Source of the DNA: an uncultured bacterium
GTDB taxonomy: Bacteria > Bacillota > Negativicutes > Acidaminococcales > Acidaminococcaceae
Direction of reading: 5' to 3'
DNA length: 63,596 nt
NCBI GenBank assembly: GCA_905215645.1
Contig: CAJMQS010000010.1
Coordinates: 1 to 63,596, forward strand
The notes beneath the pieces were generated by a model. The model was not told the origin of the DNA, did not search any database, and worked only from the letters and a program-made list of their open reading frames with translations. Below are positions 1 to 6,743 of this stretch, in pieces; the stretch's first letter is position 1; each line of letters opens with the position of its first letter. The translations under genes were made by a program, and so were the position numbers.

Positions 1-2
1 TC

Positions 3-629
3 GCTATCGGAGCATATTATCGTCCTAACGAAGATACGATGTTCAGTGTGGGAGGCTCCTTTAGCGGAGGCGAGAATATGGTGAATGTAGGAGTCAGTTG
101 GAAATTTGGACAAAAGAACCATATCTCTCGCTCCAGAGTATCCATGGCCAAGGACATGTTGGCCATGAAAAACCAAATTGAAATACTTACGAAAAAATTG
201 GCTGCTTATGAATCAGGCCAATCTGCGAAGGCAATCCCTGCGTCTGCTCACAGCATGAACTTCCCTGATGTACCAGAGAACCACTGGGCTTACCAATATG
301 TGAAGACATTGGCAGAAAAAGGCTACTTAGAGGGATATCCGGACGGAGAATTTAAAGGAGATCGTTCTATGACTCGCTATGAGTACGCTGCAATCATCTA
401 CCGAGCTTTACAGAACGGGGCACCTTCTGATGGAAATATGGCCCGGTCGGTGGATGAATTTGGACCTGAACTGGTCAAAGTTCAAAATATTGATCGGTTC
501 CGTGTGGATCGTATTTCTGGTAAGGATAATGACCGTCATAAGGTAGAACGTGTCCGTATCAATGATAAGGATGATAAAAACAGAGGTGATTTCCGGGATG
601 TGTATGGATCCCATATCCAGAAATCATAA
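3..629 (+). CDS. Trimeric autotransporter C-terminus (YadA-type anchor) with SLH domain, 5' partial
   Basis: The frame is open to the window edge, so the start lies upstream. The first ~40 residues alternate in the manner of YadA anchor beta strands and end in VGVSWKFGQ. A short coiled-coil-like stretch (SRVSMAKDML to KKLAAYESG) follows, then one S-layer-homology domain (FPDVPENHWAYQYVKTLAEK, then MTRYEYAAIIYRAL) and a charged tail. YadA anchors form a trimeric outer-membrane pore; SLH domains bind peptidoglycan-linked polymers. With SLH after the barrel, it should lie in the periplasm and tether the outer membrane to the wall (inference). The passenger domain is not in the window. Confidence 0.85.
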   Translation, partial: AIGAYYRPNEDTMFSVGGSFSGGENMVNVGVSWKFGQKNHISRSRVSMAKDMLAMKNQIEILTKKLAAYESGQSAKAIPASAHSMNFPDVPENHWAYQYVKTLAEKGYLEGYPDGEFKGDRSMTRYEYAAIIYRALQNGAPSDGNMARSVDEFGPELVKVQNIDRFRVDRISGKDNDRHKVERVRINDKDDKNRGDFRDVYGSHIQKS

Positions 630-651
630 AAGTATGTAGGATAATAAGACA

Positions 652-681
652 TTGGGGCAATGCTTGATTTCATTGCCCCAA
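652..681 (+). terminator. Intrinsic terminator after the SLH-domain gene
   Basis: A perfect 11-bp inverted repeat, TTGGGGCAATG and CATTGCCCCAA with an 8-base loop, is followed by a pyrimidine-rich run (ATTCTCTATT). It separates the adhesin gene from the aquaporin gene. The T-tract is weak. Confidence 0.6.
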
Positions 682-714
682 TTCTCTATTCAATTGTATT
701 TAGGAGGAAAAACT

Positions 715-1374
715 ATGAAAAAGTACATTTCAGAGTTCATTGGGACGTTTGTTTTGGTCGTGTTTGCTTGTGGAACGGCGGCTGTCTCAGGGCCCAAAGT
801 CTTGAATGGCATGTTCATGCCAGCTTATTTTGCAACGGCTTTTGCCTTTGGCCTTTCTATTGTGGCAATGGCCTACTCCATTGGTAATGTTTCCGGCTGC
901 CATGTAAATCCCGCAGTATCTCTTGGCGTATTTCTTTCAGGGAGGATGAGTGGACGAGACTTTATTGGATATGTAATTGCTCAGTTTTTAGGGGCTATCA
1001 TCGGAGCGGCTGTTCTTTTTTCGTTAATTGGTACGACAGGAAACTTAGGTTCTAATGGACTCTACTTAAATAATGTCAGAGCCTCTCTAACAATAGAAAT
1101 CATTCTGACTTTTGTCTTTGTTTTAGCGGTGTTGGGTGTTACTTCAAAAGCAGAAAATAATGTGGTTGCTGGATTGGTCATCGGGCTATCTTTGACGTTA
1201 GTCCATTTATTGGGCATTTATTTTACGGGAACTTCAGTAAATCCTGCACGGAGCTTTGGCCCGGCAATCTTGTGCGGAGATCCAGCTGCTTTATCTTGCG
1301 TATGGGTGTTCGTCGTAGGCCCGTTCATCGGTGGGGCTTTAGCAGCATATGTATATAATTTTATTTCAGAATAA
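715..1374 (+). CDS. aqpZ: MIP-family aquaporin (AqpZ-like)
   Basis: A 219-residue membrane channel with six hydrophobic segments and both half-helix motifs, HVNPAVS near residue 63 and SVNPARS near residue 180. The FIGTFVLV start and the SVNPARSFGPAIL segment resemble AqpZ water channels more than GlpF glycerol facilitators, but substrate cannot be fixed by eye. The start at 715 is chosen because TAGGAGG lies 5 bases upstream and the protein then begins MKKYISEFIG; an earlier in-frame ATG at 652 would run through the terminator hairpin. It is flanked by unrelated accessory genes and appears monocistronic. Confidence 0.92.
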   Translation: MKKYISEFIGTFVLVVFACGTAAVSGPKVLNGMFMPAYFATAFAFGLSIVAMAYSIGNVSGCHVNPAVSLGVFLSGRMSGRDFIGYVIAQFLGAIIGAAVLFSLIGTTGNLGSNGLYLNNVRASLTIEIILTFVFVLAVLGVTSKAENNVVAGLVIGLSLTLVHLLGIYFTGTSVNPARSFGPAILCGDPAALSCVWVFVVGPFIGGALAAYVYNFISE

Positions 1375-1523
1375 AAAGGTATTGCAGGAATTTTGCTGTT
1401 TTTGTAATAAACAGTGGGAGTTTATGGATAGGTATATTTATATTCTTCCACTGTTTCTAGGAATATCATTTTATCGGTCTGCACTGCTGGCAGGCTAATA
1501 ATCAAAAAATGGGGAAGAGACAT

Positions 1524-1928
1524 ATGGTAGAAGATCATTCAGCCAGTTGTTTGTATGCAGTGCTCGTTCTTTTGGTCCTGAACTTGGTTATCAGCATAAG
1601 GGATAGGCAGGTACAGGATAAAATACTCTATGTGATAAATGCTGTATTAGCAGGAGTAGAAGTTATAACGTATCTCATCCTGAAATCTCTGCCGCTTGGG
1701 TGGGGAGCAGACCACCCATACCTAGGCTTCCTTCCCTTTCTATGGCTGGGGTCTGTAATAGGAATCATGTTGATGTCTTATTTTTGTTTATGGGACTTCT
1801 TTGACGCACATCGCAAGACATGGTGGGGAAAAACAGGAATGACATTGTTGATTTTAGCACATATTGCCATTATAGCGGTCGGGTTATTCATCTTGTTTGG
1901 AGCGCTTTATTCACTGAAATGGGGATAA
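1524..1928 (+). CDS. Small four-helix membrane protein, unrecognised
   Basis: A 134-residue protein with about four hydrophobic segments (LYAVLVLLVLNLVI, YVINAVLAGVEVITYLIL, FLPFLWLGSVIGIMLMSYF, LLILAHIAIIAVGLFILFGA). No family is recognised. ATG 1524 is preferred over ATG 1509 because GGGGAAGAGA immediately precedes it with usable spacing. It lies in the AT-richer accessory segment, about 130 bases before the next gene. Confidence 0.6.
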   Translation: MVEDHSASCLYAVLVLLVLNLVISIRDRQVQDKILYVINAVLAGVEVITYLILKSLPLGWGADHPYLGFLPFLWLGSVIGIMLMSYFCLWDFFDAHRKTWWGKTGMTLLILAHIAIIAVGLFILFGALYSLKWG

Positions 1929-2058
1929 TGGCAGAGAGAACAGGGCAAGCCAATGACAGTTTTTTTTGAAAGTCGAAGAGAATCGATCAATTGCTTGAGA
2001 GGCTGAAAAAAGGAATCCAATGCTGCGAAATTAAAGTTACTCAATATCGGAGGCCGTT

Positions 2059-3219
2059 ATGACAGAAGAAGAACGAGTGAAAAAATGGAGCCGGGGAATT
2101 TCCGAAATGGATGAGCTGTCCATGGAGGAAAAGAAAATAGTCTGCCATCAGACAGCGATGCAGATGGTTATTTTATGGGGGACCCTAGAGGTGATAGTTA
2201 TAGGTTTCCTCGTATGGGCGGCATTCCAGTATCCGGAAATTATACCCAGTTTCAACCGCATAACCGATCTGGTGAACAGCAACTTTGAACATAGCGGAAC
2301 ACGGGCTAAGCGCATAGGAGCTATCATAGTCAGCCTGCCTGCTCTCCTTCCCTTAATCGCAACGGTACTGATTCCCCTGATCGGGGTTTTTGCCGGATGC
2401 AGAAAGCACTTGGTCAGAAGGGCAGCGGAGAAGCTGTCTTATCAATGGCGCATGGAAACAGATTTGAAAATGACACGGGGGATTACCTTTGCGGATGTGA
2501 AACAGGGAATGGAGCTTTTACAGGATGATAAAATCCAGTATTTGATTATATCGCCGCCGTTTGAAGTAATGGATAGCCTTTTCATGCAGACTGCTCATGA
2601 AGAAGGAAACCGGTTTACATTGGAAGTAAGCAGGAAGGAAAATAACGGCAGTGTTGTCTATGCACAGGATGGGCAGACAAAAGAGCAGGTACTGTATGCC
2701 ATGCAGAACTATATGGACAGGAAGCGTGTTCCGGATACTGGTAATTGGGAAAAAATCGCCTCCTTTGAGAGGGCACCAAAGGAATTATTGAAAAATGTGT
2801 ATTGTATGTTCAATGAAATAATATATGTTTCGGCAAATACTTTTTCTCATGACGTGGTGGAATACATAGAGGATAATCAAAAGAATTGGCATCCCGGGGA
2901 AATGGCTGTCGAGGCGGAGAAAATATATATTATTTTTGAAGCTTTTATTATTGGAAAGGAAGCGTTGCTTGCTAATGAATATGTTACGGACATTTCGACA
3001 TTAGAGGAAAAATGCAAAATAGATGGATTGTTCCAGACCGATATTGCCGCACTTCTTTTTGCTGATAATGGAAAATACTTTACAAACGAAGAATTATTGA
3101 TGAAAATCCATAATCAGATAGCTGGGAAAAATTTAGGCAATCATATGTTTTTTGAGGGCCTAGAAAAATGTAACCCGTTAGAGGGGATTCCCTGTTACTG
3201 CGTTTTGCTTGGATCATAG
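2059..3219 (+). CDS. Hypothetical protein with two N-terminal membrane segments
   Basis: A 386-residue protein. A cytoplasmic N-terminal ~35 residues is followed by membrane segments at about residues 31-55 (MVILWGTLEVIVIGFLVWAA) and 95-118 (LPALLPLIATVLIPLIGVFAG), then a ~260-residue soluble domain. The soluble domain contains FTLEVSRKENNGSVVYAQ and later acidic-helical stretches. No catalytic motif or known family is recognised. Its genomic company (orphan hypotheticals beside an adhesin gene) would fit an effector- or immunity-type role, but nothing in the protein shows this. Confidence 0.6.
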   Translation: MTEEERVKKWSRGISEMDELSMEEKKIVCHQTAMQMVILWGTLEVIVIGFLVWAAFQYPEIIPSFNRITDLVNSNFEHSGTRAKRIGAIIVSLPALLPLIATVLIPLIGVFAGCRKHLVRRAAEKLSYQWRMETDLKMTRGITFADVKQGMELLQDDKIQYLIISPPFEVMDSLFMQTAHEEGNRFTLEVSRKENNGSVVYAQDGQTKEQVLYAMQNYMDRKRVPDTGNWEKIASFERAPKELLKNVYCMFNEIIYVSANTFSHDVVEYIEDNQKNWHPGEMAVEAEKIYIIFEAFIIGKEALLANEYVTDISTLEEKCKIDGLFQTDIAALLFADNGKYFTNEELLMKIHNQIAGKNLGNHMFFEGLEKCNPLEGIPCYCVLLGS

Positions 3220-3339
3220 GGGATAATAGATACTGTAGTTGTCTCTGTAAAATTGCAATGACAAGAAAAACCATCGGCGGTATTTTAAAGGCGTTGTATA
3301 TAAATCAGGATCTGAATCGGCATAGAGGAGGAGAACATT

Positions 3340-4152
3340 ATGAGTATCTACAATTGGATTCAAAAAACAATTTTTAATATCTATGAAGAATGGCATATGA
3401 AAAGCTCCAATTATGACCGTAACGGTTTTCATATTGATGGAATTAACAATTCACTAAAAAATATGCAGGATGGATATATTATGTATACAGAGATACGCCC
3501 GCCATATGCAGTGAAAGGCTGCACTTCTATGAAGGCTGTTGTCGGGAAAAGTAAGGATTTGGTGAATTTAAATATGGAAATCTTTGGCAAAAAATACTGT
3601 GCCAAGGATTTAAGCTATGATGAGACTGTGCAGATAATGAGGTCCTTTGTGAAAAAATCAGAGCTGCCGGAAAAAGAGAAGTACACAGAAGTTTTGGAGA
3701 ATGATAGCGAAAAAATCAAGAATTCCTTTACTAAATTATCGGAGTTGCTGATAGGGGATTCCAAACATACTGAGACATTTCTAAAAAGGGTAAAGCTGGA
3801 AAATATGGAAGATATCGAAATCGCATGGTACAGGCTTTGTGAAGAGTTGGTATTTAGGGAAAAGACAGTAAACCTTGATTGGAAAAGCGGGAAAGATGTT
3901 TTCTTTCATGGCATACAAAAATTGGGCGCAGATTTAGATCTTGAAATTAATGAAACCGTATTGGACGAGAAGGAAGACATTCCGAGATGGAGCAAAACAC
4001 TTAATTCCCAATGGAAGGATTATATTTTAGCGGCTATGGATGTGGGAAGTGACAGCTATGTGTTAATTATTCTTGACAAAAGGGCCTTTCATAAAGCAAA
4101 AGAATTGGCAAGAGATCTTTTGCATCGTATAGCTGCTGCGGAAGAAATGTGA
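3340..4152 (+). CDS. Hypothetical soluble protein (possibly DUF6630-like C-terminus)
   Basis: A 270-residue protein without signal peptide or membrane segment; GGAGGAG lies just upstream of ATG 3340. The last ~45 residues (SQWKDYILAAMDVGSDSYVL, then ILDKRAFHKAKELARDLL) recall small DUF6630/SMI1-type proteins that occur as immunity or accessory proteins. That resemblance is from memory and weak. The rest is unrecognised. It lies between the two-membrane-segment protein and a PEGA-like membrane protein. Confidence 0.6.
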   Translation: MSIYNWIQKTIFNIYEEWHMKSSNYDRNGFHIDGINNSLKNMQDGYIMYTEIRPPYAVKGCTSMKAVVGKSKDLVNLNMEIFGKKYCAKDLSYDETVQIMRSFVKKSELPEKEKYTEVLENDSEKIKNSFTKLSELLIGDSKHTETFLKRVKLENMEDIEIAWYRLCEELVFREKTVNLDWKSGKDVFFHGIQKLGADLDLEINETVLDEKEDIPRWSKTLNSQWKDYILAAMDVGSDSYVLIILDKRAFHKAKELARDLLHRIAAAEEM

Positions 4153-4178
4153 AATTTCGGCTTTTAATAAGACAATGC

Positions 4179-4219
4179 TACGCAGCATGTTAGATGGATT
4201 CCCTCTCGACAGGCTCAGC
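4179..4219 (+). repeat. Intergenic repeat copy A
   Basis: Contains TACGCAGCATG, then GATGG, ATTCCC and a CAGGC element in the same order as copy B at 4951. Each copy lies about 70-110 bases before the start of the following hypothetical gene. The two copies look homologous rather than chance matches. Confidence 0.5.
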
Positions 4220-4287
4220 ATATAAATATGGCAAGGTACAGAAAAAACGAAAATACGACTGTCTATTGTGAATAAAGGGGGGGAACT

Positions 4288-4875
4288 ATGCATTTATCTT
4301 CGATGTACTATATTATTTTTATAGTAGCGGTTATATTGGCTAGTATACTGATACTTTTTACCCACTGGCGTTATAAAGTCTGGCAGAGAGAGAGTCTGGC
4401 AAAGCAGTGCAGGGACAGTGCAGTCATCCAGTTGCGGACAAATTTATGGCAGGGATTTAATTGCGCTTCTTCAGTAAGGATTCTTAAAGTGGATGGGAAG
4501 AAGGCAAAATCTTTTCTTTATAGGTGGCCTTGGAAACAGGCAATATACGTGGCATCCGGTGAACACAGTATGGAAGTTCGTGCCGACTGGCCAATTCGTA
4601 CCTATAGTGAATATATCTGGTATCATTATACTGTGAATACACTGCTGGAGGTAGGGGTGGAAGCGGGCATGCACTATGCATTGGAGTATGAAGTCAGCAC
4701 AGATACGTGGACTTTATTCCAGGCAGGAAGAGGGAACGCACCCGCCGGGGAGGGAAAGGTATCAAAAAAATTTGTCAGGCCCGAGGGATATGTATCTGAT
4801 AATCACGTAAGGGTTTGGAATATTGTGATATTGATTCTTTGGCTAGCAGGGATTTTGTATATAAAATACGGATAA
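4288..4875 (+). CDS. Membrane protein with PEGA-like segment, bitopic at both ends
   Basis: A 195-residue protein. A hydrophobic helix at residues 6-25 (YYIIFIVAVILASILILF) and a second at the C-terminus (VWNIVILILWLAGILYI) enclose a soluble domain. That domain contains VRILKVDGKK and QAIYVASGEHSMEVRA, which resemble PEGA-type beta domains. AAAGGGGGGGAAC precedes ATG 4288. Its C-terminal ~34 residues recur at 6326-6433, so a second copy once existed. Function unknown. Confidence 0.62.
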   Translation: MHLSSMYYIIFIVAVILASILILFTHWRYKVWQRESLAKQCRDSAVIQLRTNLWQGFNCASSVRILKVDGKKAKSFLYRWPWKQAIYVASGEHSMEVRADWPIRTYSEYIWYHYTVNTLLEVGVEAGMHYALEYEVSTDTWTLFQAGRGNAPAGEGKVSKKFVRPEGYVSDNHVRVWNIVILILWLAGILYIKYG

Positions 4876-4950
4876 CGAGTCGGTCTCATGAACAGGGGTT
4901 TCTCTCTTTGTTGCACAGCAAAAGAGCAGAGCGTAAGGTCATGAAAGTGG

Positions 4951-4990
4951 TACGCAGCATGGATGGGTGATTCCCATGGCAGGCAGCGTT
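4951..4990 (+). repeat. Intergenic repeat copy B
   Basis: Shares TACGCAGCATG followed by a GATGG/ATTCCC/CAGGCAGC series with copy A at 4179. It lies just before the gene at 5042. Confidence 0.5.
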
Positions 4991-5041
4991 TTCCGGCAGG
5001 ATATATGGACGGCATAGGAGGGGGAATCAGGAGATAGAAAT

Positions 5042-5524
5042 ATGAACTGGATATACATAATGATTTTTCTAATCATTTTATTACCGTCAGCGGCCTTGTT
5101 TCTGCTGCACCGACGGAGACGGGGAAAGCATATAAACAGTGAGATTCTTGGCAAATCAGAGAAAAAGATGGCGCCATCAGGCACCCTTCTTTATGCAGGA
5201 ATTAGGAAAAATAAAGGGATTCAATATCTATTGTTCCTTATATGCTTACATAGCATATGTATTTTATTTACATTTAGTAAATTTTTGTTTCTAGATTGGG
5301 GTAAGTGGCTTATTGATACTCGTTTTCTTAACTCGAGTTTTTCTGTGTATATAGGGATGATCATTGCAATATTTCCATTATTGTCGGTTCTTCCGTATTG
5401 TTTTGTCAATGACTTTCCTAACGTTTCCCGTACCAAGAAAGTCATTTTAGCGGCGCTTACTATTGGAAATGAAGTGGCTGTATTGACATATACTACACTG
5501 ATACACTATTGGTTGGGAATTTGA
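5042..5524 (+). CDS. Small polytopic membrane protein, unrecognised
   Basis: A 160-residue protein with a first membrane helix (YIMIFLIILLPSAALFLL) and the strongly basic run HRRRRGKH directly after it. Three further hydrophobic stretches follow (LLFLICLHSICILFTF, YIGMIIAIFPLLSVLPYCF, ILAALTIGNEVAVLTYT). The upstream GGAGATAGAA gives a modest ribosome site for ATG 5042. No family recognised; part of the accessory run. Confidence 0.5.
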   Translation: MNWIYIMIFLIILLPSAALFLLHRRRRGKHINSEILGKSEKKMAPSGTLLYAGIRKNKGIQYLLFLICLHSICILFTFSKFLFLDWGKWLIDTRFLNSSFSVYIGMIIAIFPLLSVLPYCFVNDFPNVSRTKKVILAALTIGNEVAVLTYTTLIHYWLGI

Positions 5525-5654
5525 TTATAATGTCCATTATAAAAGAAAGTGGTTCCTTTTTTCATACCTGAAAAGAGTTTACACAAAATATTTTATACTA
5601 TCATAGTGGAATTTAAATTTCATAATCTAAAATTTAGAAAAAGGAGCAGTTTTA

Positions 5655-6167
5655 ATGATTATTTTTATCGAGATAACTACGTTTCTATTCGGAGTATTAA
5701 TTTGCCCAATATTAGCATTTTTAACCCTATATAAAGTTTTAAAATCAGAACGATATAAACTTGGAAAAATTTCGCTTATAATTATATGTACCATTTTTTC
5801 CTGCTTTTACTGGTATGAGGTACAACCTAATGAGCAAATTATTGACGATAACATTCCTATTGTACAAGCAAAGAATTTATCCGATAAAGAAATCGTAGAT
5901 ATACTAATACATAAAAAATTAGAATGTTATAAAAATAGACGACTATTTAATAAAGATAAAATTTTAGACTATGAAATCAATCGTATTAGTGACCCCATAA
6001 AAAACATTGAACCTACAACAAACAGAAATGTTTATTATAGCATTTCCTATTCGTTAAAAGTAATTAACAGCTATTGGAACACTGGAAATGGCTTCGCTAA
6101 AGGATTATGGATCAAAAATAAATCGGATTATTATGAATTAAAGAAAAAAATGATGCATATACATTAG
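5655..6167 (+). CDS. AT-rich hypothetical with two N-terminal membrane segments
   Basis: A 170-residue protein starting MIIFIEITTFLFGVLICPIL, with a second hydrophobic helix (ISLIIICTIFSCFYW) near residue 45. A Lys/Asn/Ile-rich domain follows. AAAGGAG precedes ATG 5655. Base composition is far more AT-rich than every neighbour, and codons end mostly in A or T, so it was probably acquired recently and separately. No known family recognised. Confidence 0.55.
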   Translation: MIIFIEITTFLFGVLICPILAFLTLYKVLKSERYKLGKISLIIICTIFSCFYWYEVQPNEQIIDDNIPIVQAKNLSDKEIVDILIHKKLECYKNRRLFNKDKILDYEINRISDPIKNIEPTTNRNVYYSISYSLKVINSYWNTGNGFAKGLWIKNKSDYYELKKKMMHIH

Positions 6168-6238
6168 AATATGTTGGCGGTTTATAGATCGTTCTGAGAC
6201 GATTCATTCATTGGTGTAATAACCGGCCCGTAAAATAC

Positions 6239-6433
6239 TTGGCTCCCAAACGCCATCAGACGTATTTCCGAATGAAATCAAATAACTGTCGGGAGTTAAT
6301 GGGGGTCCAATTTCAATTGGCAGAGCGGTTTATATGTTCCGAAGGATATGTATCGGATAACCATCTATGGTTTTGGAATGCAGTAATTATTATTTTATGT
6401 ATTGCAGGCGTGTTGTTTATGAAATATGGATAA
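6239..6433 (+). pseudogene. Remnant of a second copy of the 4288 membrane protein
   Basis: From about 6326 the frame reads RFICSEGYVSDNH, then WNAVIIILCIAGVLFMKYG. This matches the C-terminus of the 4288 protein (KFVRPEGYVSDNH, then WNIVILILWLAGILYIKYG). The first ~29 codons have no counterpart and no good ribosome site precedes them. The most economical reading is a duplicated gene that lost its 5' part. Confidence 0.65.
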
Positions 6434-6494
6434 GGAATTAACGTAATACTTATATTTTAGGATACGCACACGGGGGTGTGCATATTCCAGCTAA

Positions 6495-6632
6495 TCGTTG
6501 CATTGTATCAAAGTCGTGCTGCTCTGCGATGATATCTGCACCACCGGAAGCACTTTGGAAGAAGCTGCCCGGACTCTGAAGCGGGGCGGGGTGGCCCATG
6601 TGTTCGGTTTGGCTCTGGCCAGTGGGAATTGA
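6495..6632 (+). pseudogene. comF: 3' end of a comF-like phosphoribosyltransferase gene
   Basis: After a stop at 6492-6494 the frame reads VVLLCDDICTTGSTL, then EEAARTLKRGG, and ends LALASGN-stop at 6632. This is the PRPP-binding motif and C-terminus of ComF/GntX-type phosphoribosyltransferases (hydrophobic run, DD, TTGST). The N-terminal ~190 residues, including the usual zinc finger, are absent. The GC-rich codon use of this fragment matches the downstream core genes, not the segment before it. Confidence 0.75.
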
Positions 6633-6635
6633 TAA

Positions 6636-6671
6636 GGGTGCTGCCGCAGTCAAGGGCAGCACCCCTCTTTT
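6636..6671 (+). terminator. Intrinsic terminator after the comF remnant
   Basis: GGGTGCTGCC and GGCAGCACCC form a perfect 10-bp stem followed by CTCTTTTCC. It directly follows the comF-like stop codon, supporting its origin as the original comF terminator. Confidence 0.8.
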
Positions 6672-6693
6672 CCGTGCATCTCCGGCTTTTTTG

Positions 6694-6702
6694 TGATATG
6701 AT
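6694..6702 (+). promoter_or_regulatory. Extended -10 promoter candidate for metG
   Basis: TGATATGAT is an extended -10 element (TGn plus TATGAT) 42 bases before the metG start and just after the comF terminator. No convincing -35 box is visible. Confidence 0.45.
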
Positions 6703-6743
6703 AGATAATCAGTGAATTATTTTTTTGTTAAAGGGGAATGACC

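Noticed and set aside
5549..5734. A 61-codon frame overlapping the start of the AT-rich gene at 5655
   Set aside because: No ribosome site, and it ends inside the better-supported frame that has AAAGGAG upstream.
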